Of a stretch of DNA of 20,753 nucleotides, positions 7,251 through 15,042 are shown piece by piece. Under the pieces are notes generated by a model. The model was not told where the DNA came from. It was given only the letters and a program-made list of their open reading frames with translations, and did no database searches. The translations under genes and the position numbers were made by a program. The first letter of the stretch is position 1; each line of letters opens with the position of its first letter. Origin of the DNA: an uncultured bacterium (lineage in GTDB: Bacteria > Actinomycetota > Coriobacteriia > Coriobacteriales > Coriobacteriaceae). The stretch covers positions 1 through 20,753 of the forward strand of contig CAJMSL010000021.1 of assembly GCA_905216045.1 (NCBI GenBank), in the 5' to 3' direction.

Positions 7251-9181
7251 TCGACGAGGAGAACAAGTCCGCAACCATGACCGAGGCACCGGCCGCCGCC
7301 ACAGCTGCACCGGCCCACGCCGCTCCGGCGGACTCCACACCCGTGGAGCCCGAGGACACCGTGTTCTCCCTGCCTCTTTCGCATGTAACGCATGATATTT
7401 CGGATCTCGCCGATAACGAGGACGCAGAGGATGCCGCAGCAGCGCCCATCGGGGCACATGCTGCGGAACAGTCCACAGCGCCCGAAGCAACCCCGGCGCC
7501 GGCTCACTTTGCAGAGCCCGTCGCCGCGGCAATCAACGAGAGCGCTGCGGTGTTTGCGGCACCCGAGCCCGCCGCGCCGGCGTTTCCCATAGCCCCGGCA
7601 TCCGAGGTTGCGCCCGCGTCTACGTCGGCGCCCGAGGCAGGGCCATCCCCCGAGGACGGCCCTGCACCCAAGACCCCGCAGTCTGCGCCCGCAAACGAGT
7701 CCGATGCCGTGGCCGAGCCCGCCGCCCAGTCGCAAAACACGCCCGCGCCGTCGCACTTTGCGACGCCCGAGCCTATAGACGTCAGCCCGCAAGATGACGA
7801 GTCGACCGCCCGCGCGTCCGAGGAGCCCGACTCCCCGGACGCCGGCGATTCCGAATCAAACGCCGAGACCGACACCGTCTCTCCCGGTGACACAGCCGAA
7901 ATCGACGTTGCCGCCGTTGAGGCCAAGCTCAAAGACCCCGGCTCGACCATGAGCTTTGAACCCCTAACCGAGGAGCGCATCGAGACCGCCTCGACCTATG
8001 ATGCCGGCACCACCACGCAACTCATGTGGGGCGCCCGCTCCGACGTTGGCTGCGTGCGTCCGCACAATGAGGATTCCTACCTGGTGCAGTCGCCGCTCTT
8101 TTGCGTATGCGACGGCATGGGTGGTCACGCTGCCGGCGAGGTAGCCTCCTCTATCGCTGTCGAGACCATCGCCAAGACAGCTCCTCAGTCTGCCGACGCC
8201 GCACGCCTGGCGGCAGCCGTCGAGGCCGCCAACGCCGCCGTAATCGAGGCCGCCTTGAATGGCCTGGGCAAGCCCGGCATGGGCTGCACAGCCACTTGCG
8301 CCTATATCGAAAACGACACGCTCGCCATCGCCCACGTGGGTGACTCTCGCGCCTACCTGCTCCACGAGGGCACGCTCATCCGCGTGACCCGCGACCACTC
8401 CTATGTGGAAGAGCTCGTGGACGCCGGCGAGATTACGGCAGACGAGGCTCGCGTCCACCCCAACCGTTCGGTCATCACCCGTGCACTGGGCTCGGACCCC
8501 GCCATGTATGCCGACCACTTCACTCTGCATATCGAGGAAGGCGACCGCCTGATCCTGTGCTCCGACGGCCTTTCGAGCATGATTCCCGATAGCGATATCG
8601 AGAACATCGCCACGCAGTCCTCAACCGCGCAAATCTGCGTCGACAACCTAGTGGACGCGGCGCTTGCCGCCGGCGGCCACGACAACGTGACCGTAGTAGT
8701 CGTTGACCTGGTTGACGATGGCGTTATGCGCGAGGCGCAACGCGTGCGTCGCCGCAACATTACTATCGCCGCCATCCTGGCCCTCGTCTTTGTGCTGGCA
8801 GCTGGCATCTGGGCCTACACGGGTGTCACCGGCTCGTACTACCTGGGTACCTACCAGGGCAATGTCGCCGTCTGGCGCGGCCTGCCCGGCAAGCCGCTCG
8901 GACTCAAGCTCCACTGGCTCGAAAGCGAAACCAGCATTAAGCTGTCCGATCTGCCCGAAGACACGCAAAACCGCCTCAAGGCTGGCATTCCGCAAACAAG
9001 TGTCGACGATGCGCAGGACACGATATCCAAGTACCGCCACCAGATCGACGAGGAGCAGACCCGCCAGGTGATCGACGCGCAAACGATTCGCGACAACACC
9101 AATCAGGGATCGACCTCCGAATCAGATTCCGAGAAAACCGCCGAACAGTCCGCCGAGGCCGAAGCCTCCGATAAGAATTAG
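7247..9181 (+). CDS. pstP: PP2C-family Ser/Thr phosphatase PstP, with long disordered N-terminus
   Basis: A 644-residue phosphatase that removes phosphate from kinase targets and from the kinases themselves. The PP2C domain (about 257-490) carries the metal-binding signatures RPHNEDS (271-277), CDGMGGH (288-294, D289), GDSRAY (365-370), SDGL (439-442, D440) and GGHDN (476-480, D479). One membrane helix (about 505-524) and an outer domain beginning YYLGTYQGNVAVWRG follow, as in actinobacterial PstP. Unusual here is a roughly 255-residue acidic Ala/Pro/Ser/Glu-rich stretch before the catalytic domain; PstP normally begins almost directly with the phosphatase. The ATG at 7247 overlaps the fhaB stop by 4 nt. 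An alternative ATG at 7277 removes only 10 residues and leaves the extension in place. Confidence 0.95.
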   Translation: MIDEENKSATMTEAPAAATAAPAHAAPADSTPVEPEDTVFSLPLSHVTHDISDLADNEDAEDAAAAPIGAHAAEQSTAPEATPAPAHFAEPVAAAINESAAVFAAPEPAAPAFPIAPASEVAPASTSAPEAGPSPEDGPAPKTPQSAPANESDAVAEPAAQSQNTPAPSHFATPEPIDVSPQDDESTARASEEPDSPDAGDSESNAETDTVSPGDTAEIDVAAVEAKLKDPGSTMSFEPLTEERIETASTYDAGTTTQLMWGARSDVGCVRPHNEDSYLVQSPLFCVCDGMGGHAAGEVASSIAVETIAKTAPQSADAARLAAAVEAANAAVIEAALNGLGKPGMGCTATCAYIENDTLAIAHVGDSRAYLLHEGTLIRVTRDHSYVEELVDAGEITADEARVHPNRSVITRALGSDPAMYADHFTLHIEEGDRLILCSDGLSSMIPDSDIENIATQSSTAQICVDNLVDAALAAGGHDNVTVVVVDLVDDGVMREAQRVRRRNITIAAILALVFVLAAGIWAYTGVTGSYYLGTYQGNVAVWRGLPGKPLGLKLHWLESETSIKLSDLPEDTQNRLKAGIPQTSVDDAQDTISKYRHQIDEEQTRQVIDAQTIRDNTNQGSTSESDSEKTAEQSAEAEASDKN

Positions 9182-9197
9182 AAAGGGAGTGCCGCTT

Positions 9198-12068
9198 ATG
9201 AGTCGCCGCAACACCGAGCTGCTCTTGCTCATCGCCTCGGCGTTCCCCGTCATCCTGCTGTATGCGATGTACGTCCTCACCGCGGGCGCTGCCATCTCCT
9301 TTGAGACGCTCGCCGTACCGATCGGCCTCTTTGCCGCCTTTGCCGCGGCCCACATTGCCGTGCGCATCTTGGCGCCCGGTGCCGACCCCGCCATCCTGCC
9401 CATTGTCTTTGTGCTTTCGGGCATCGGCATCACGTTCGTGACACGCCTCGCCCCCGCTCTCGCCATCTCGCAGCTCATCATCCTGTTTGTCTCGGTGGCG
9501 CTCATGGTGGGAACGCTTGCACTGGTCAAAAACCTCGACGTGGTCATGCGCTACAAGTACACCTTTGGCATCATCGGCATCATTCTGCTGATGCTGCCTA
9601 TCTTTATCGGCACCACGATCTCGGGCTCCAAGCTGTGGATTCGCATCGCGGGCTTTACCATCCAGCCCGGCGAGTTCGCCAAGGTCTTTATCGTCCTGTT
9701 CTTGGCCGGCTACTTGGCCGAGAACCGCGAGTTGCTCTCCATCTCCAACCGCAAGATCCTGGGCTTTAAGATCCCTCGTCTGCGACTGCTGCTGCCGCTG
9801 TTTGCCGTGTGGGGTGTGTGCCTGCTCGTCGTCGTCTTCGAACGCGACCTGGGTTCGGCCGTGCTGTTCTACACCATCTTCTTGCTGATGCTCTACGTTG
9901 CCACGGGACGATTCTCGTATGTCGTTATCGGTCTTGCGCTCTTGGCCGTTGGAGCCGTGGGCGCCTACAAGTTCCTGTCGCACGTTCAGGTGCGTTTCCA
10001 GGTTTGGGTCGATCCGTTTAAGGACGCCCAGGGCCAGGGCTACCAGATCGTCCAGTCGCTCTTCTCGCTTGCCGATGGCGGTCTGGTCGGTGTTGGCATC
10101 GGCAACGGCATGGCCAACAACATCCCTGTCGTCGAGTCCGACTTTATCTTCTCGGCTATCGGCGAGGAGATGGGCCTTTTGGGCGGCGGCGCCGTGCTCA
10201 TCCTGTTTATGCTCTTTGCCGTTCGCGGCCTGACCACAGCTGCCCGCGCAAAGTCCGACCTTGCCGCCTTTAGTGCCACGGGCCTTACGGCAGCCATCAG
10301 CTTCCAGGCCTTTTTGATCGTAGGCGGCGTTACCCGCCTGATCCCGCTGACCGGCGTCACCCTGCCCTTTATGAGCCAGGGCGGCTCCTCGCTGCTGGCA
10401 AGCTTTATCATCGTCGCGCTCCTGCTGCGCGCTGGTGACGAGGCGACCGGACGCGAGGCAGAACTTACCGGCACCGGCACCATGGCCGCCATCACCGATG
10501 ATCAGGTCGCATCTGCCGCCGCCCCGACGGGCACGCGCTTTGCCACCTCGTCTTCCTACGGCAGTGGCAGCCATTCCGTCGGCTCGCGCATGCGCCGTCG
10601 CCTGCTCGACACACCTGAATCCGGTGTGCTCGGCCGCGTGGCGCTCGCCAACCGTCTAACCCGCGCGGTGCTCGCCTTTACGGCGCTGTTCGCCATCCTT
10701 ATCGGCAACCTCACCTATGTCCAGGTCATCAAGGCCAAGGACTATCAGGACATGCCGACCAACAACCACACCATCGCCCGCTCCAAGTACATCCAGCGCG
10801 GCTCCATCATCACGTCCGACGGCGTGACGCTGGCCGAGTCGCTGCAGCAGGAGGACGGCACCTACGTACGCTCCTACCCCAACGGTAACCTGGCAGCACA
10901 CGTGGTTGGCTACGTGAGCCAGCAGTATGGCACCACCGCCATCGAGAGCGTCATGAACGACACGCTCACCGGTTCTAAGGACTACTCCAGCTGGAACAAC
11001 GCCATCGCGTCGCTCGCGGGCCAGACCCAGCCGGGCAACACCGCCAAGCTCACCATCGACTCGCGCATCCAGACGGCTGCCGAGCAGGCGCTCAAGGGCT
11101 TTAAGGGCGCTGTAGTGGTCATCGACCCGCGTACCGGCGCGGTTCTCGCATGTGCCAGCTCGCCCACTTACGACAACACCAACATCGATGCCCTGCTGCA
11201 GACGGGCGGCGGCGAGGACGGCTCCATGTACAATCGTGCCATGGACGCGCTGTACACGCCGGGCTCAACGTTTAAGGTCGTTACGCTTTCCGCGGCACTC
11301 GAGACCGGTACCGCCAGCCTTACCAGCACCTACCAGGCGCCCGGCTCCATGGACATCGGCAACGCACCGGTCACCAACGATGCCAACGAGAGCTACGGCA
11401 CCATCAGCCTGCAGCAGGCCTTTGCCGTGTCCTCCAACGTCGTCTTTGGCCAGGTGGCAAACGAAGTTGGCGCAAACACGCTCGTGCAGTTTGCCAACGC
11501 CTTTGGCTACGGCCAAAAGCTCGGCCAGGACCTGACCTCCGCGGCCTCCATCATGGCCGACCCGTCGCTCATGACCGAGTGGGAGATCGCCTGGGCCGGC
11601 GCCGGCCAGCCTGTCGGCATGGACCACACGCCCGGCCCGCAGACCACCGTCATGCAAAACGCCGTAATTGCCGCCGCCATCGCTAACAGCGGCGTGGTCA
11701 TGGACCCGTACTTTGTAGCCCAGGTACTCGCCCCGGACGGAACCGTGGTCAAGACCACGCAGTCCCGCTCGCTGGGTCAGGCCGTCAGCTCCGCCACGGC
11801 CGACCAGGTCAAGCAGGCCATGCTTGCCGTCGTCCAGTCCGGCACCGGCACCGATGCCCAAATCCCCGGCGTCAAGGTCGCCGGCAAGACTGGCTCGGCC
11901 GAGACCGGCGGCACCAACGTCAACTCGATGTTCGTTGGCTTTGCACCTTACGATTCACCCACAGTCGCTATCTCGGTGGCCTTAGAGGATTACGACAAGC
12001 ATGACGTCGAGGCCGCCAAGATCGCCGGCATCGTCCTGACCGCGGCGCTTGCCGCACAGGGAGCGTGA
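9198..12068 (+). CDS. RodA (SEDS glycosyltransferase)-class B PBP transpeptidase fusion
   Basis: One uninterrupted 956-residue frame joins two elongation enzymes that are normally separate. Residues 1-412 are a SEDS protein with about ten membrane segments and the motifs SKLWI (144-148), QPGEFAK (156-162), ERDLGSA (215-221), ESDFIFSAIGEE (313-324, with D315 in the position of the SEDS catalytic aspartate) and PFMSQGGSS (390-398). A polar Ser/Gly/Ala linker (about 413-488) leads to one further helix (about 489-506) and a transpeptidase domain with the SxxK motif STFK (690-693, nucleophile S690), SSN (745-747) and KTG (897-899). It would polymerise lipid II and cross-link it from one chain. Gene order matches rodA-pbpA of other actinobacteria. 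The ATG at 9198 follows AAAGGGAG with 8 nt spacing; the in-frame GTG at 9189 overlaps that site and is less likely. Confidence 0.95.
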   Translation: MSRRNTELLLLIASAFPVILLYAMYVLTAGAAISFETLAVPIGLFAAFAAAHIAVRILAPGADPAILPIVFVLSGIGITFVTRLAPALAISQLIILFVSVALMVGTLALVKNLDVVMRYKYTFGIIGIILLMLPIFIGTTISGSKLWIRIAGFTIQPGEFAKVFIVLFLAGYLAENRELLSISNRKILGFKIPRLRLLLPLFAVWGVCLLVVVFERDLGSAVLFYTIFLLMLYVATGRFSYVVIGLALLAVGAVGAYKFLSHVQVRFQVWVDPFKDAQGQGYQIVQSLFSLADGGLVGVGIGNGMANNIPVVESDFIFSAIGEEMGLLGGGAVLILFMLFAVRGLTTAARAKSDLAAFSATGLTAAISFQAFLIVGGVTRLIPLTGVTLPFMSQGGSSLLASFIIVALLLRAGDEATGREAELTGTGTMAAITDDQVASAAAPTGTRFATSSSYGSGSHSVGSRMRRRLLDTPESGVLGRVALANRLTRAVLAFTALFAILIGNLTYVQVIKAKDYQDMPTNNHTIARSKYIQRGSIITSDGVTLAESLQQEDGTYVRSYPNGNLAAHVVGYVSQQYGTTAIESVMNDTLTGSKDYSSWNNAIASLAGQTQPGNTAKLTIDSRIQTAAEQALKGFKGAVVVIDPRTGAVLACASSPTYDNTNIDALLQTGGGEDGSMYNRAMDALYTPGSTFKVVTLSAALETGTASLTSTYQAPGSMDIGNAPVTNDANESYGTISLQQAFAVSSNVVFGQVANEVGANTLVQFANAFGYGQKLGQDLTSAASIMADPSLMTEWEIAWAGAGQPVGMDHTPGPQTTVMQNAVIAAAIANSGVVMDPYFVAQVLAPDGTVVKTTQSRSLGQAVSSATADQVKQAMLAVVQSGTGTDAQIPGVKVAGKTGSAETGGTNVNSMFVGFAPYDSPTVAISVALEDYDKHDVEAAKIAGIVLTAALAAQGA

Positions 12069-12200
12069 TGCCCATGATTGAATCGGACACCCGAGGCGCG
12101 CCGCGGCCGAAGAGTTAGCGGCAACGCGCCACACGGCCCCAGCGGCCACATCGTAGGTACTACACACATCGTTGAGCGAATAAGTTAGTTAGGAGCAGGA
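12069..12200. other. Spacer between the RodA-PBP fusion and pknB
   Basis: A 132-nt gap sits where pknA would lie in the usual actinobacterial order. It contains only a 16-codon frame (12068-12118, MPMIESDTRG...) that overlaps the upstream stop, and the pknB ribosome-binding site AGGAG at 12191-12195. The 16-codon frame has no supporting signal. No clear promoter or terminator hairpin was seen, so read-through from the upstream genes is likely. Confidence 0.4.
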
Positions 12201-14162
12201 ATGGAACAGAGGGTCCTCGGGGGAAGATACCTCCTCAAGGATAAGGTAGGAACAGGCGGCATGGCGACCGTCTTCCGTGCACAGGACCAGGTCCTCGATC
12301 GCACGGTAGCCGTCAAGATCATGCTGCCGCAGTATGCTGGCGACGCAACCTTCGCCGCGCGCTTTAAGCAGGAGGCCCAGGCAGCAGCCGGTCTCTCCTC
12401 CCCCTATATCGTGGGCGTCTACGATTGGGGCAAGGACGGCGACACCTATTACATCGTCATGGAGTACCTGCGCGGCACCGACCTTAAGAGCGGCATCAAG
12501 AGCCACGGCGCCCTCGACCCCAAGAAGGTCGCCCAGATCGGCTCGCAGATCAGCTCCGCGCTTTCGGTCGCCCACAAGCACGAGATCATCCACCGCGACA
12601 TTAAGCCGCAGAACATCATGGTGCTGCCCGACGGCAACATCAAGGTGATGGACTTTGGCATCGCGCGCGCCAAGAACAGCCACCTCACGCAAGACAACAA
12701 CGTGCTGGGAACCGCCCACTACGTCAGCCCCGAGCAGACCCGTGGTCAGGACCTCGGCCCCACCTCGGATATCTACTCGCTGGGCGTCGTGATGTATGAA
12801 TGCGCCACCGGCCGCGTGCCTTTTGACGGTGACGACGCTATCTCGGTCGCACTCAAGCAGGTCAACGAGCTGCCTATTCCGCCGAGCCAGATCAACTCCG
12901 GTGTCGACGCCGACCTTGAGCGCATCATCCTCAAGTGCATGGAGAAGGACCCCGCAAACCGCTTCCAGACCGCCGACGAGCTGCGTCAGGTGCTCAACAG
13001 CTACCTGTCGGGCCGTGCCGTCAACGTCTCGGAGCCCACGCGCATCATCGGTGCCCCCGGTGAACTGGGCGCCACCAAGACTCGTGAGCTTTCCGATCAG
13101 ACGCGCGCCATGGTGCGTCCCGTCTCGGGCGTGAGCGGCCAGAATACCGCCCGTAGCTCGGTTTCGGGCTCCACCGGCTCCTACGAGGTCGAAGAGCCCA
13201 AATCCAACAAGAACAAGATCATCGCCGCCGTGGTGGCAGCGGTTGCCGTCATCGGCATCGTGGTGGCCTTTGCCACAGGACTCTTTGGCGGCGAGCAGGT
13301 CACCGTGCCCGACGTGCTGGGCAAGGACCAGCAGACTGCCGTCGAGCTGATCAAGGAAGCCGGCCTCGAGGTCGGCACCATCGACCAAAGCTACAACGAC
13401 GATGTCGACGAGGGCAAGGTCGCCGAGCAGACGCCCAACGGCAACACCAAGAAGGCCAAGGGCACCAAGGTGAACCTGGTAATCTCCAAGGGCCCCAAGC
13501 CCTCCGAGAAGGTTGAGGTTCCCCGGCTTATCGGCCTGACCAAGGACCAGGCCGAGGCCGCGTTGGCAAGCGTTGGCCTGAAGGGCAACGCCTCCGAGGA
13601 GGCCAACGAGGCCGATGAGGGCCAGGTCTTTGAGCAGGGCACCGAAGCCGGTAAGGAAGTCGCGAAGGGCACGACCATCTCGTACAAGGTCTCGAGCGGC
13701 CCGGATACCACGTCCGTCCCCGATCTGACCGACATGACCGAGGCCCAGGCGCGCAACGCCCTCGATATGGCAGGCTTTGGCGTCGACGTGAGCTACCAGG
13801 AGAACGACTCGGTTACCGAGGGTACCGTGATCAGCTGGAACCCCAGCGGCAAGCAGAAGCCCGGCGCCACGATTACCGTCGTCATTGCCAAGAAGTCCGG
13901 CAAGGCCACCGTCCCGGGCAACCTGTACGGCAAGAGCATATCCGCCGCCGTCACCGCGCTCAACAACGCCGGTTTCTATAACATCGGCTTCTGTGACCAG
14001 AACGGCAATCCCGTGAGCGGTAACGAGGATGCTACCGTTACGGGCGTCTCCCCCACCGGCAAGCAGTCCACCGACAGCACGATCACGCTAACAGTCGCAC
14101 TTTCTGGCTCGGGTTCGGGCTCTGGCTCGGGCACGGGTGACGATTCCGGTACGACCAACTAG
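12201..14162 (+). CDS. pknB: PASTA-domain Ser/Thr protein kinase PknB
   Basis: A 653-residue wall-sensing kinase. Intracellular kinase domain (about 10-270): glycine loop GTGGMATVF (17-25), K39, HRDIKPQN (131-138, D133), DFG (151-153), activation-loop threonines T163 and T171, and SPEQ (176-179). A juxtamembrane segment leads to one helix (about 339-359). Outside are four PASTA repeats (about 365-432, 433-501, 502-567, 568-637), each opening with a V-P motif, which in this family bind muropeptides or lipid II. The chain ends in a Gly-Ser tail. The fourth repeat is the most divergent and carries a lone cysteine (C598). The ATG at 12201 follows AGGAGCAGGA. It is the last gene of the cluster, and a strong terminator follows. 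Likely substrates include the neighbouring FHA proteins and the wall synthase, by analogy with Mycobacterium. Confidence 0.97.
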   Translation: MEQRVLGGRYLLKDKVGTGGMATVFRAQDQVLDRTVAVKIMLPQYAGDATFAARFKQEAQAAAGLSSPYIVGVYDWGKDGDTYYIVMEYLRGTDLKSGIKSHGALDPKKVAQIGSQISSALSVAHKHEIIHRDIKPQNIMVLPDGNIKVMDFGIARAKNSHLTQDNNVLGTAHYVSPEQTRGQDLGPTSDIYSLGVVMYECATGRVPFDGDDAISVALKQVNELPIPPSQINSGVDADLERIILKCMEKDPANRFQTADELRQVLNSYLSGRAVNVSEPTRIIGAPGELGATKTRELSDQTRAMVRPVSGVSGQNTARSSVSGSTGSYEVEEPKSNKNKIIAAVVAAVAVIGIVVAFATGLFGGEQVTVPDVLGKDQQTAVELIKEAGLEVGTIDQSYNDDVDEGKVAEQTPNGNTKKAKGTKVNLVISKGPKPSEKVEVPRLIGLTKDQAEAALASVGLKGNASEEANEADEGQVFEQGTEAGKEVAKGTTISYKVSSGPDTTSVPDLTDMTEAQARNALDMAGFGVDVSYQENDSVTEGTVISWNPSGKQKPGATITVVIAKKSGKATVPGNLYGKSISAAVTALNNAGFYNIGFCDQNGNPVSGNEDATVTGVSPTGKQSTDSTITLTVALSGSGSGSGSGTGDDSGTTN

Positions 14163-14213
14163 TCGCCACCCCACCGCTCATTACGGCTCTCGCCGCAAAC
14201 ATATTCGCTCACA

Positions 14214-14254
14214 GGCGCCCGCTTGCTCCCCCAGCAAGCGGGCGCCGCGTTTTT
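14214..14254 (+). terminator. Rho-independent terminator after pknB
   Basis: A perfect 14-bp stem (14214-14227 with 14233-14246, arm GGCGCCCGCTTGCT) closes a CCCCC loop and is followed by GCG and a run of five T. It lies about 50 nt after the pknB stop and ends the rightward cluster. Confidence 0.92.
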
Positions 14255-14273
14255 GACATGGCATGAACCAGAA

Positions 14274-14302
14274 GAGCCCGGCACCGTAGCGGTACCGGGC
14301 TC
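14274..14302 (-). terminator. Hairpin terminator downstream of tRNA-Arg
   Basis: A 13-bp stem with a 3-nt loop (GAGCCCGGTACCG / CTA / CGGTGCCGGGCTC on the minus strand, with one T-G wobble) begins 10 nt after the CCA end of the tRNA. Only a weak T-rich tail (TTCTGGTTC) follows. Its position fits tRNA transcript termination. The symmetric stem could also serve as a back-up stop for rightward transcripts. Confidence 0.7.
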
Positions 14303-14312
14303 GATATTCCTC

Positions 14313-14388
14313 TGGTGCCCCCGGGCGGATTCGAACCGTCGACACCCGCTTTAGGAGAGCGGTGCTCTATCCCCTGAGCTACGGAGGC
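14313..14388 (-). tRNA. tRNA-Arg(CCU)
   Basis: A 76-nt cloverleaf can be folded by eye. The acceptor pairs GCCTCCG with CGGGGGC (one T-G wobble). The D arm is GCTC/GAGC. The anticodon stem is CCGCT/AGCGG with loop CTCCTAA, giving anticodon CCT, which reads AGG (Arg). The T loop is TTCGAAT. The discriminator is A and the CCA end is encoded. The T stem GACGG/CCGCC has one A-C mismatch at the second pair (50-64). It is convergent with pknB, with terminators on both sides of the junction. Confidence 0.96.
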
Positions 14389-14398
14389 ATGTTGTACT

Positions 14399-14404
14399 AG
14401 TGTA
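14399..14404 (-). promoter_or_regulatory. Candidate -10 box of tRNA-Arg
   Basis: On the minus strand TGCTACACTAG lies 11-22 nt before the mature 5' end. TACACT would be the -10 box, with an upstream TG making it an extended -10. The same string occurs before the kinase cluster. No good -35 box was found. Confidence 0.45.
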
Positions 14405-14446
14405 GCAGATTTACTGCATCGCAATACGTCGCATGACTAGACTTCG

Positions 14447-14515
14447 AAGTTGCGGTGGAATAGTTCCTGTCTGAAGCATCTAAAGCCGTATTTAGGAACT
14501 ATTTCACCGCAACTT
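14447..14515. repeat. 69-nt inverted-arm repeat element, copy A
   Basis: Two 22-nt arms (14447-14468 and 14494-14515), complementary except for one G-T wobble, enclose a 25-nt loop. The core of the arm is GTTGCGGTGAAATAGTTC (left arm has GGAAT). The element is the same length as, and similar in its loop to, copy B at 18133-18201, in the same orientation. Its right end is 8 nt after the stop of the DUF956 gene. In minus-strand RNA it would form a long stem and could act as a terminator or 3'-end stabiliser, although this copy lacks a T-run. Confidence 0.85.
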
Positions 14516-14523
14516 ATGAGGAG

Positions 14524-14922
14524 CTAGTTACCTTTGTGGAAGAGGTTTTTGATAACGGAGGGGATGCTCTTGGCGCCCTTGGCCGTCACATCGATAAAGT
14601 CGGGCGAACGCACGAGCTTATCCTCGTCGACGTACTTGCGGACCGCGCGCAACGTCTCTTTGTCGTCGCGCGTCGAAAACGTAAAGTGACCGTTGTCCTT
14701 GGTGAAGATGGCAAAACGCGTAATCTTCTTGGTGCCGCGTAAAACCTCGGCGGCAATATAGTCGACCTCGTCCCACGGGATTTGAATATAATCCTCGGGA
14801 TTGCGCTCGTTGTAATACTCGAACGCCTTATTGCCCACCATCACGTTACCGTGGCTGGTAAGCCCCATCAGGCAGGTTGCCGGCGTTGCCAGATCGACCG
14901 TGCTGTTCTGAGATTGCGCCAT
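14524..14922 (-). CDS. manO: DUF956 family protein (ManO-like)
   Basis: A 132-residue protein of the DUF956 family, which is found almost only next to mannose-family PTS genes (manO of the manLMNO operons of streptococci). It starts MAQSQNSTVDLATPATCLMG, typical of the family, and contains the patterns IQIPWDEVDYIAAEV and RFAIFTKDNGHFTFSTRD. It has no membrane helix. The molecular role of the family is not established; regulation of PTS expression or activity has been suggested. I chose the ATG at 14920-14922 because GGAGGG lies 9 nt upstream and the family N-terminus matches. The longer frame to 14973 overlaps the upstream hairpin. It is 120 nt downstream of the IID gene with a hairpin between, so it is probably expressed at a lower level than the transporter. 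Confidence 0.9.
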   Translation of the reverse strand: MAQSQNSTVDLATPATCLMGLTSHGNVMVGNKAFEYYNERNPEDYIQIPWDEVDYIAAEVLRGTKKITRFAIFTKDNGHFTFSTRDDKETLRAVRKYVDEDKLVRSPDFIDVTAKGAKSIPSVIKNLFHKGN

Positions 14923-14940
14923 GCGCGCCTCGCCCTCCAA

Positions 14941-14986
14941 ATAAAACAATCGGACCGCATCCAGTGTACCCACCGGGTGCGGTCCG
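14941..14986 (-). terminator. Hairpin between IID and DUF956 genes
   Basis: A 12-bp stem (14951-14962 with 14975-14986, one wobble pair, 12-nt loop) is followed on the minus strand by ATTGTTTTATTT. It lies about 56 nt after the IID stop. It looks like a rho-independent terminator that may let some transcription through to the DUF956 gene, or a 3'-end stabiliser of the transporter mRNA. Confidence 0.75.
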
Positions 14987-15042
14987 TTTCAATGGCTCAA
15001 AAGCCCTTGCCTAGCAATTCTCGGTCTTAAGCCGAAACGTGC

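Noticed and set aside
8976..10574. A 532-codon open frame on the minus strand, antisense to pstP and the RodA part
   Set aside because: The translation is compositionally biased (Gln, Asp, Gly, Lys) with no domain, and the plus strand carries clear conserved membrane and catalytic motifs.
12068..12118. A 16-codon frame overlapping the stop of the RodA-PBP fusion
   Set aside because: It is too short, has no ribosome-binding site and resembles no known peptide. It was considered as a pknA remnant, but nothing in the sequence supports that.
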